Assembly (NCBI GenBank): GCA_028701815.1
Contig: JAQVPY010000129.1
Coordinates: 1 to 6,344 of the forward strand
DNA from: Bacteroidales bacterium
GTDB taxonomy: Bacteria > Bacteroidota > Bacteroidia > Bacteroidales > BM520
Reading direction: 5' to 3'
DNA: 6,344 nucleotides
Shown: positions 1-5,654 of the stretch, one piece after another
Layout of the letters: every line of letters starts with the position of its first letter
Position numbering within the stretch: position 1 is the stretch's first letter
Notes under the pieces: model-generated
Database searches by the model: none
Seen by the model: only the letters and a program-made list of their open reading frames with translations
Told to the model about the DNA's origin: nothing
Translations under genes and position numbers: made by a program

Positions 1-53
1 GTAACCATTTCCGTCAATTCCGAAAATGTTTTTCCTATTAATTGGACTTTCAT
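1..53 (-). CDS. rlmN: Partial CDS, putative 23S rRNA (adenine-C2)-methyltransferase RlmN, N-terminus only
   Basis: The reverse strand from position 53 reads ATG followed by an open frame to the window edge, giving about 17 residues beginning MKVQLIGKTFSELTEMV. The pattern LIGKT-x-x-EL-x-x-(V/M)V resembles the start of Bacteroidetes RlmN, a radical-SAM enzyme that methylates A2503 of 23S rRNA and A37 of some tRNAs. None of the diagnostic parts (the CxxxCxxC cluster and the catalytic cysteines) lie inside the window, so the call rests on the N-terminal motif, the start codon and a TAnnTTTG promoter element just upstream on the same strand. It is divergent from rsfS with about 61 bases between start codons. 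Another LIGKT-containing protein, or a chance open frame, cannot be excluded. Confidence 0.45.
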   Translation of the reverse strand, partial: MKVQLIGKTFSELTEMV

Positions 54-62
54 TAAAGATTT

Positions 63-95
63 TTTGCAAAAATAATAGAAAAAGTAGTACTTTTG
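63..95 (+). promoter_or_regulatory. Bacteroidetes-type promoter for the rsfS-ftsH operon
   Basis: TACTTTTG at 88-95 is an exact match to the Bacteroidetes -7 consensus TAnnTTTG. A TTTG at 63-66 lies 21 bases upstream, where the -33 element is expected. Transcription would begin roughly at 100-104, leaving a leader of about 10-15 bases before the ATG at 115. It is the only convincing promoter on this strand and probably drives the whole run of genes to the window end. The call is by consensus only. Confidence 0.7.
67..74 (-). promoter_or_regulatory. Candidate -7 element for the divergent minus-strand gene
   Basis: The reverse complement of 67-74 is TATTTTTG, an exact TAnnTTTG match, 13 bases upstream of the minus-strand ATG at 53-51. 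The nearest minus-strand TTTG (complement of 99-102) is 24 bases away, longer than the usual 19-21, so the -33 partner is weak. The element abuts the plus-strand -33 box, so the two promoters would occupy the same DNA. Confidence 0.35.
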
Positions 96-114
96 TAACA
101 AATTGTATAATTGT

Positions 115-486
115 ATGATAAAAGAGACCAAAGAATCTTTGTTATTATCGGATCTCATCACTGAGGCGATGTTGTCAAAAAAGGCATCGAACATAGTAGT
201 ACTTAATCTTCAGGGGGTTGAGAACAGTGTTTGTGATTGTTTCATAATATGCAGTGGCAACTCATTAGTTCACATTCAGACCTTAAGAGACTCCATAATA
301 CATGAGGTAAGAAAAGCGATAAAAGAAAAACCATGGCATGTTGAGGGCAATGAAAAATCGGAATGGTTGTTGATAGACTACACCGACGTCGTAGTTCATA
401 TCTTTCTCGACAAGACGAGGAAATTCTACGGCATTGAAGATTTATGGGCAGATGCCGAAATTACCTCAATAGAGGACAAACAGTAG
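115..486 (+). CDS. rsfS: Ribosome silencing factor RsfS (RsfA/DUF143/Iojap family)
   Basis: This 123-residue protein has the usual length and motifs of RsfS. That family binds ribosomal protein uL14 on the free 50S subunit and blocks joining with 30S, lowering translation when nutrients run out. Visible family marks are GVENSVCDCFIICSGNS at about residues 34-50, PWHVEGNEKSEWLLIDYTDVVVHIF at about 73-97, and the C-terminal RKFYGIEDLW at 102-111. The ATG at 115 is preferred. An in-frame TTG at 103 would add four residues, but it lies almost on the predicted transcription start. It is the first gene of the operon. ftsH begins two bases after its stop, so the two are surely co-transcribed; the rsfS-ftsH pairing is common in Bacteroidetes. 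No Shine-Dalgarno sequence is visible, which is normal for this phylum. Confidence 0.95.
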   Translation: MIKETKESLLLSDLITEAMLSKKASNIVVLNLQGVENSVCDCFIICSGNSLVHIQTLRDSIIHEVRKAIKEKPWHVEGNEKSEWLLIDYTDVVVHIFLDKTRKFYGIEDLWADAEITSIEDKQ

Positions 487-488
487 AT

Positions 489-2543
489 ATGGAGACGAAT
501 AATTTAAACGACCAGAAGCGTCAGGGGATGGGACAAAACAAATTTCCTCCCAAGAAACGATTTAATTTTTATTGGATATATCTGATAATAACCCTAATTT
601 TTATAGGGTATTTATCTTTTTTCTATACAGGGGAGTCGACAGAGACTCAATGGAAAGATTTAAAGGTGATGTTATCATCCGGTGATGTTAACAGGCTGGT
701 GATGGTAAACAAGGAGTATGTCGAGATATATCTGAAGCCCGAGGCCGTATCCAAATATGTTAACGACGAGTCTAAGCAGATGAAGAAGGCTGTCAGAGAC
801 GTCCCTCAATTTATATTTCAGATAAGTTCGGTTGAGGACTTTGGAGAAGACATACGTGCGGCGCAGGAGAACATTCCTGAAGACCAGAAGGTATATTATG
901 AAAGCCAGAAGCGAAAAAATTGGGCGAGCGACATAATATGGTTTATTGCGCCATTGATATTATTAGTGATATTAATGTCGATTATGTTCAAGCGTGTCGG
1001 TGGCGCAGGCGGTGCCGGCGGGCAAATTTTCAATATCGGCAAATCACAGGCGCAGCTTTTCGACAAGAACACCTCAGTCTCGATAACCTTCAAAGATGTT
1101 GCCGGCTTAGAAGAGGCCAAAGTGGAAGTTATGGAAGTCGTTGACTTTCTAAAGAATCCGAAGAAATACACTGATTTAGGGGGCAAGATACCGAAGGGGG
1201 TACTGTTAGTAGGTCCTCCGGGAACGGGTAAAACGCTGTTAGCCAGAGCCGTTGCAGGCGAAGCGAAGGTGCCGTTTTTCTCTTTGTCGGGATCCGATTT
1301 CGTTGAGATGTTTGTTGGTGTCGGGGCATCGAGGGTACGAGATCTGTTTAAACAGGCTAAAGATAAAGCTCCCTGTATAGTCTTTATAGACGAGATAGAT
1401 GCTATCGGTCGCGCCCGTGGTAAAAATCTCGCCACAGGAGCCAACGACGAACGCGAAAACACTCTAAACCAGTTGCTCACCGAAATGGACGGTTTCAGCA
1501 GCAACAGTGGAGTAATCATTATGGCGGCGACAAATAGAGCCGACATATTGGATAAGGCGTTGTTACGTGCCGGTCGTTTTGACAGGCAGATCAGTGTAGA
1601 GCTACCTGATTTAAAGGAGCGTGAAGAGATATTCACAGTGCACATGCAACCGTTGAAAGTTGATAAATCCGCAGATAAGAGTTTTTTAGCCAAGCAGACG
1701 CCCGGTTTTTCCGGAGCGGACATTGCCAATGTATGTAATGAGGCGGCGCTTATTTGTGCAAGAAAGAACAAAGCTATTATTGACAAGCAAGACTTCCTTG
1801 ACGCCATAGACAGGATCATAGGCGGACTTGAGAAGCGCAACAAGATAATTTCTCCCGAAGAGAAGAAGATTATCGCATATCACGAGGCCGGTCACGCCTC
1901 GGTCAGTTGGCTGTTGGAACATGCCAACCCACTGGTAAAGGTCACTATCGTACCAAGAGGCAAAGCATTAGGTGCGGCGTGGTATTTACCCGACGAGAGG
2001 AGCATTACCTCGTATGAACAGATGTTTGATGAGTTGACAACATTACTTGCGGGACGTGCTTCGGAAGAGGTAAACATCGGTTCGATATCTACCGGTGCCT
2101 TGAATGACCTCGAAAGAGCTACCAAGATGGCTTTTGCCATGGTCTCATATTACGGATTAGTAAAGGAGATAGGCAATGTAAGCTATTACGATTCCACGGG
2201 ACAGTCAGATTATTCTTTTACGAAGCCATACAGCGAAAAGACAGCGGAAATCATCGACAAGGAAGTCAGCCGTCTTGTAGAGACGGGTTATTCGAGAGCA
2301 AAAGATATCATCAGAGAGAACAGGGACAAGGTGCTTCAGCTCGGCAATTTATTATTAGTACGCGAAGTAGTTTTCAGCGACGATTTACAAGATATTTTCG
2401 GTGAGCGCAAAGGAGGGACAAAAGATTTGCCTGTTTCGGCAGATTTCCGTGAGAACAGAATAGAGGGTGAGACTCCTTCAAAACCGACATCAGAAGAGAA
2501 TAAGGAGTCGGAAAGCAAAAGCGAAAGCGAAGAGAAAAAATAA
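489..2543 (+). CDS. ftsH: ATP-dependent zinc metalloprotease FtsH
   Basis: This 684-residue membrane-anchored AAA+ protease extracts and degrades misfolded membrane proteins and selected soluble regulators. The order is: a short basic N-terminus; TM1 at about 28-46; a periplasmic domain at about 47-145; TM2 at about 148-167; a glycine-rich linker; the AAA module; and the M41 peptidase. Walker A is GPPGTGKT at 242-249, the pore loop FVGVG at 275-279, and Walker B FIDEID at 299-304. The second region of homology is around 348-368, with arginine fingers R360 and R363. The zinc site is HEAGH at 465-469, with D540 (in TGALND) as the likely third ligand. All catalytic residues are present. The C-terminus from about 665 is a low-complexity Glu/Lys/Ser tail. 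The start at ATG 489 is chosen because the open frame extends upstream into rsfS (an ATG at 444 would overlap it) and METNN... gives the usual short N-tail before TM1. It is second in the operon. Confidence 0.98.
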   Translation: METNNLNDQKRQGMGQNKFPPKKRFNFYWIYLIITLIFIGYLSFFYTGESTETQWKDLKVMLSSGDVNRLVMVNKEYVEIYLKPEAVSKYVNDESKQMKKAVRDVPQFIFQISSVEDFGEDIRAAQENIPEDQKVYYESQKRKNWASDIIWFIAPLILLVILMSIMFKRVGGAGGAGGQIFNIGKSQAQLFDKNTSVSITFKDVAGLEEAKVEVMEVVDFLKNPKKYTDLGGKIPKGVLLVGPPGTGKTLLARAVAGEAKVPFFSLSGSDFVEMFVGVGASRVRDLFKQAKDKAPCIVFIDEIDAIGRARGKNLATGANDERENTLNQLLTEMDGFSSNSGVIIMAATNRADILDKALLRAGRFDRQISVELPDLKEREEIFTVHMQPLKVDKSADKSFLAKQTPGFSGADIANVCNEAALICARKNKAIIDKQDFLDAIDRIIGGLEKRNKIISPEEKKIIAYHEAGHASVSWLLEHANPLVKVTIVPRGKALGAAWYLPDERSITSYEQMFDELTTLLAGRASEEVNIGSISTGALNDLERATKMAFAMVSYYGLVKEIGNVSYYDSTGQSDYSFTKPYSEKTAEIIDKEVSRLVETGYSRAKDIIRENRDKVLQLGNLLLVREVVFSDDLQDIFGERKGGTKDLPVSADFRENRIEGETPSKPTSEENKESESKSESEEKK

Positions 2544-2549
2544 CAAGAT

Positions 2550-2554
2550 GGAGG
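2550..2554 (+). promoter_or_regulatory. Shine-Dalgarno-like GGAGG before the LUD gene
   Basis: GGAGG lies six bases before the ATG at 2561 and supports that start. It is notable because Bacteroidetes genes generally lack Shine-Dalgarno sequences and their ribosomes make little use of them. None of the neighbouring genes shows one. It may be coincidental. Confidence 0.35.
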
Positions 2555-2560
2555 TACAGC

Positions 2561-3223
2561 ATGGAAGACAGTAAGGACAGTGTAATAAAGGACAAGATGA
2601 TGAATGCCATCAGGCAGGCGACAGCATCTAAAGATGAAGCCTCTCCGACGAAGAAGTCCGACACGGCACCGGAAGGAAATCTGTTCGCCCCATGGAACAA
2701 AGAGAAAGAGATAGAATTTGTGCAGAAGTTCTCTAAGAGCGGAGGCGCTTTTATCTTCTGTGAGGACATCGCAGACCTTGTAAATAAGTTGACGCGAGCC
2801 GCAAATGCATATAATTGGCACAACATATTCTGTAACGACCTGAAGTTGCGCGAGATACTGTCGGCAGCCGGCATCGCCAACAGCGACAACATAGAAAATC
2901 AGTCGTCGATAGAAGTAGGCATGACCTCATGCGAATATCTCATAGCTCAACACGGAAGCATAGTCACCTCAACCGTTGTTGACCCTACGAAGAAACTATC
3001 TATCATCACTGACACGCATATTGTGGTAGCTCCCATCGACAAAGTCGTTCCCGATATCGGCACAGCACTGTCTTTATTGCAGGAGAAATACAGCAACTAC
3101 TTGCCCGCGCAGATATCGATAATTACAGGACCGAGCAAGTCAAACAGCGTTGAAGAACAGTTTATCATAGGCGGACAAGGTCCCCACAAATTGTTTTTAT
3201 TTATGGTTAACAGCAATCTTTAA
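2561..3223 (+). CDS. LUD-domain protein, LutC/YkgG-like
   Basis: This 220-residue protein matches the LUD (lactate utilization) domain. Marks are EVGMTSCEYLIAQHGSIVTST at about 118-138, HIVVAPIDKVVPDIGTAL at about 153-170, and ITGPSKSNSVEEQFIIGGQGPHKL at about 188-211. The last corresponds to the family's GPS(K/R)TADIE...G.HGP motif. The domain runs from about 55 to the C-terminus, after a charged, probably disordered N-terminal segment of about 45 residues. LutC acts with the iron-sulfur proteins LutA and LutB in L-lactate oxidation in Bacillus, but neither partner is here. The gene sits instead between ftsH and the phospholipid genes, so a lactate role should not be assumed. It has no iron-sulfur cysteine cluster, signal peptide or membrane segment. 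It starts 17 bases after ftsH and is preceded by a GGAGG. Function is unknown in this setting. Confidence 0.88.
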   Translation: MEDSKDSVIKDKMMNAIRQATASKDEASPTKKSDTAPEGNLFAPWNKEKEIEFVQKFSKSGGAFIFCEDIADLVNKLTRAANAYNWHNIFCNDLKLREILSAAGIANSDNIENQSSIEVGMTSCEYLIAQHGSIVTSTVVDPTKKLSIITDTHIVVAPIDKVVPDIGTALSLLQEKYSNYLPAQISIITGPSKSNSVEEQFIIGGQGPHKLFLFMVNSNL

Positions 3224-3227
3224 TATT

Positions 3228-3431
3228 ATGAAAAATGCAGAAATGGTGGTTTTTTCCACCGACAAAGATTATCAGGCTGACATCATAGCCAACCTATTGG
3301 CTGAAGAAGGCATAGAATGTAACATTCTGAATAAGCAGGACTCCATGTACAAAATTGGAGAGATTGATGTTTATGTGGCCCAAAAAGATTATGCCACAGC
3401 TCAAGAAATCGTAAAGAAGGCAAAACTGTAG
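3228..3431 (+). CDS. DUF2007 family small protein (putative signal-transducing protein)
   Basis: This 67-residue soluble protein fits the DUF2007 pattern. It has an N-terminal strand (MVVFSTDKDYQA), a helix carrying ANLLAEEGIECNIL at about 21-34, then a strand IGEIDVYVAQKDYATAQEIV at about 43-62. Family members are predicted to have a compact alpha/beta fold likened to GlnB and are loosely described as signal-transducing, but no molecular role is established. It starts four bases after the LUD gene and ends six bases before the cdsA start codon. It shares a reading frame with cdsA, separated by a single TAG and two codons. In Bacteroidetes it is a recurrent small neighbour of cdsA, which suggests a link to membrane or lipid homeostasis; that link is inference. 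Confidence 0.82.
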   Translation: MKNAEMVVFSTDKDYQADIIANLLAEEGIECNILNKQDSMYKIGEIDVYVAQKDYATAQEIVKKAKL

Positions 3432-3437
3432 ATTATC

Positions 3438-4265
3438 GTGAAGAAATTTATTATAAGGACGATATCTGCTGTTGTTTTTGCCGGATTGATTTTTTTGTCG
3501 TTCTTTTTAGGAAAGACCTATTCTTTTGCCCTTTTCGGTATTTTTATGTTATGGGTATTATCCGAAGCGGGCAAGTTTGCCCCCTTTAAAAGCACCTTCC
3601 GCCTCGTAATGTATTTGTTAGCAGGCGCGGCCTTCTATTTTGTCGCCGTATATGGTGCGGCAGCATATACCATGAGACAATGGGGTGCTATGATTCTGCT
3701 GTTTGTGGTCTCCGCTTTTGCCGTCATAAACATAAAACGCAGCAGTTTTCCTCCGTTTTTTATCAGAGCTGTTCTGTTCTTTTATATTACAATCCCGTTT
3801 GTCCTGTTCATGTCGCTTTTTAATTTCACGGCTATAACGATAGAAGGAAAAAGTTTCCCTGATTTCTTTTACCCGACAGTTTTCTTAAGTGTTATATGGA
3901 TAGGCGACTGTTTTGCCTATATCATAGGCAGCATAACCGGTGGAAAGCACAAGATGGCTCCTGTTATCTCCCCGTCCAAGAGTTGGGAAGGCTTTATAGG
4001 GGGCTTTGTGATGGTAGTCGCGAGCGTTCTCATTTTTAGATATTTTATTCATATCGAGAGCTACCTTTTCTGGATGTTGTTCGTCATTATTGCATACCTG
4101 TTTGGCACGTGTGGAGACCTTTTGGAATCGTCTTTAAAACGCCACGTCAGCATCAAAGATTCAGGAAAATTTCTTCCGGGTCACGGTGGCGCTTTCGACA
4201 GATTCGATTCCTTTATCCTTGCGATACCTTTTATTATATTACTATTATTATCATTTCTATCATGA
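3438..4265 (+). CDS. cdsA: Phosphatidate cytidylyltransferase (CDP-diglyceride synthase) CdsA
   Basis: This 275-residue polytopic inner-membrane enzyme makes CDP-diacylglycerol from phosphatidic acid and CTP, the branch point for all bacterial phospholipids. The C-terminal PROSITE-type CDS signature is complete: SSLKR at 231-235, then KDSGKFLPGHGG at 240-251 and DRFD at 254-257. The earlier conserved block GDCFAYIIGS at 156-165, with ISPSKSWEGFIGG at 177-189, is also present. About seven or eight hydrophobic segments are visible between residue 6 and the C-terminus. The start is GTG at 3438. The frame is closed by TAG at 3429-3431, the next in-frame ATG falls at residue 37 (too late), and the only other upstream options would be ATT or ATC codons. 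The end overlaps the psd start as ATGA, implying translational coupling. Confidence 0.96.
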   Translation: MKKFIIRTISAVVFAGLIFLSFFLGKTYSFALFGIFMLWVLSEAGKFAPFKSTFRLVMYLLAGAAFYFVAVYGAAAYTMRQWGAMILLFVVSAFAVINIKRSSFPPFFIRAVLFFYITIPFVLFMSLFNFTAITIEGKSFPDFFYPTVFLSVIWIGDCFAYIIGSITGGKHKMAPVISPSKSWEGFIGGFVMVVASVLIFRYFIHIESYLFWMLFVIIAYLFGTCGDLLESSLKRHVSIKDSGKFLPGHGGAFDRFDSFILAIPFIILLLLSFLS

Positions 4266-4918
4266 AGATTCATAAAGAAGGAAAAAAGATATTATTTTAT
4301 GGCCCGATTACTATACTGATATTAATAATCATATTTTTTGTCATAGTAAGCGTGCGCAAACCATGGGAGATATGTGTACTTGTCGCTGTCACCCTTGGAG
4401 TCATAGGGCTTTTATTTTTTTACAGGCATCCTTCGCGGAGGGTTGTCCCTGACGACAAAAGCATCTATATCCCCGCCGATGGCAAAATTGTCGCCTGCGA
4501 AAAAGTTGTCGAGAAACATTTTTTCAACGACGAGCGCATACAAGTCTCTATTTTCATGTCGTTATTCAACGTACATGTGAATTGGGTCCCCGCCACAGGC
4601 AAGGTTATTTGGAAAAATCACAAGGACGGAAGCAACTACCCCGCATATAATCCGAAAGCATCAGAGTTAAACGAGATGTGTCAGACAGTAATAAAACTCG
4701 ACAACGGGGATGAAATCATGATCACCCAAATAGCAGGGCTGGTAGCAAGGAGGGTGGTAAACAGGAAGGAAGTCGGCGAGACCGTAAAACAGGGCGAAGA
4801 GTTAGGCATCATAAAATTCGGGTCACGCGTAGATGTCTTTCTCCCGACAAGTTATAAGATCGAAGTTAATATGGGGCAGCCTGTAAGGGCTATAAAGACT
4901 GTCCTCGCAAAAATATAA
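4262..4918 (+). CDS. psd: Phosphatidylserine decarboxylase, short (PSD-A) type proenzyme
   Basis: This 218-residue proenzyme decarboxylates phosphatidylserine to phosphatidylethanolamine. It is processed at GS (G187-S188, within IKFGSRVDVFLP at 184-195) to give a beta chain and a short alpha chain whose N-terminal serine becomes the pyruvoyl cofactor. The probable catalytic triad is D73 (in PADGK), H105 (in FNVHVN) and S188. Two hydrophobic segments at about 10-30 and 35-53 anchor the beta chain. The length of about 220 residues and the GSRVD motif mark the short, archaeal-like class common in Bacteroidetes rather than the roughly 320-residue E. coli form. The ATG at 4262 is chosen because it overlaps the cdsA stop (ATGA) and gives the family's usual N-terminus. 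An in-frame ATG at 4109 would add 51 residues that read through cdsA in the wrong frame. pssA, which often follows psd in this phylum, is not the next gene. Confidence 0.95.
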   Translation: MKIHKEGKKILFYGPITILILIIIFFVIVSVRKPWEICVLVAVTLGVIGLLFFYRHPSRRVVPDDKSIYIPADGKIVACEKVVEKHFFNDERIQVSIFMSLFNVHVNWVPATGKVIWKNHKDGSNYPAYNPKASELNEMCQTVIKLDNGDEIMITQIAGLVARRVVNRKEVGETVKQGEELGIIKFGSRVDVFLPTSYKIEVNMGQPVRAIKTVLAKI

Positions 4919-4922
4919 AGAG

Positions 4923-5654
4923 ATGGAAAACAAAATCACTGCTATAACCATGAAAGGGTTATGGTCTTTTATTGACATCAACTGGACAAAGATTGATCCG
5001 TCGGTAAATATCCTGATCGGGGAAAACGGCACAGGCAAAAGCACTCTGATGAATGCCATTTACGCGCTGCTTAAAAACCCATGCCCTATCAATAAAGACT
5101 TTTATGCCGATTATATCTCGATTAAAATCGGCGACAAGGAGATACGTTCCGACATAGAACAGCCTGAGTTATCACCTTTTCTTGTTGAGAAACTTAACAA
5201 AGAAGAGGACATCTTCTCATACGTATCGGACAAATTTAATCTGATGCAGAACACCGATGCCACAAAGATACCCGACGACATGATGAAATTTCGTGACACC
5301 ATCAATAAGCTATTCAGTAAAGCACATAAAAAGATAGAGTTCAGTGACAAGGGCGGTTTTTTAATTCGCGACGACAAGCAGATGATTGTGGATCCCGAGA
5401 AGCTGTCGTCCGGAGAAAAAAAGATGCTGATATTCCTATACAAAGTATATCTGTCTAATAAACGACCATTTGTGTTTTTATTAGACGAGCCGGAGTTGTC
5501 GTTGTCTATTAAATGGCAGCAATATCTTATTGAGATACTGCTCGACTTCAATCCCAATTGTCAGTTGTTTATAGTAACACATTCACCAAACATAGCAACA
5601 CGCGGATGGATGGATAAAGTTTCATTTATTGAGGACTGCATAACCAACTTATGA
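4923..5654 (+). CDS. Compact ABC-type ATPase (AAA_15/AAA_21, OLD/RecF/AriA-like), probable defence ATPase
   Basis: This 243-residue soluble protein has a complete ABC/SMC-like nucleotide-binding set. Walker A is IGENGTGKST at 32-41, the ABC signature LSSGEKK at 161-167, Walker B FVFLLDEPELSL at 183-194 (D188, E189), and the switch histidine H220 in IVTHSP. Residues of about 60-140 form a helical, charged insert between the two halves. There is no transmembrane segment and no long coiled coil, so it is neither a transporter nor Rad50-like. It begins four bases after psd and overlaps the next gene as ATGA. An ATPase of this class coupled to a DUF4435 protein is the arrangement of AriA-AriB in PARIS, where the ATPase assembly senses a phage trigger and holds or releases the toxic partner. 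AriA proteins are considerably longer as I recall, so this may be a minimal or distinct branch. The defence role is inferred from pairing. Confidence 0.85.
   Translation: MENKITAITMKGLWSFIDINWTKIDPSVNILIGENGTGKSTLMNAIYALLKNPCPINKDFYADYISIKIGDKEIRSDIEQPELSPFLVEKLNKEEDIFSYVSDKFNLMQNTDATKIPDDMMKFRDTINKLFSKAHKKIEFSDKGGFLIRDDKQMIVDPEKLSSGEKKMLIFLYKVYLSNKRPFVFLLDEPELSLSIKWQQYLIEILLDFNPNCQLFIVTHSPNIATRGWMDKVSFIEDCITNL

Noticed and set aside
103..114. TTG at 103 as the rsfS start
   Set aside because: It adds four residues not typical of the family and falls at or beside the predicted transcription start. ATG at 115 fits better.
896..1843. Long open frame (315 codons) antisense to ftsH
   Set aside because: It lies entirely within ftsH on the opposite strand, its translation shows no recognisable domain, and ftsH has intact motifs across this span. 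It is a shadow frame.
2336..2892. Two overlapping minus-strand open frames across the ftsH-LUD junction
   Set aside because: Both are antisense to well-supported genes, and their sequences look like shadow translations without motifs.
4109..4261. Upstream extension of psd from an ATG at 4109
   Set aside because: It would read through cdsA's signature region in another frame and add 51 unrelated residues. The ATG at 4262 overlapping the cdsA stop gives the normal PSD-A length.
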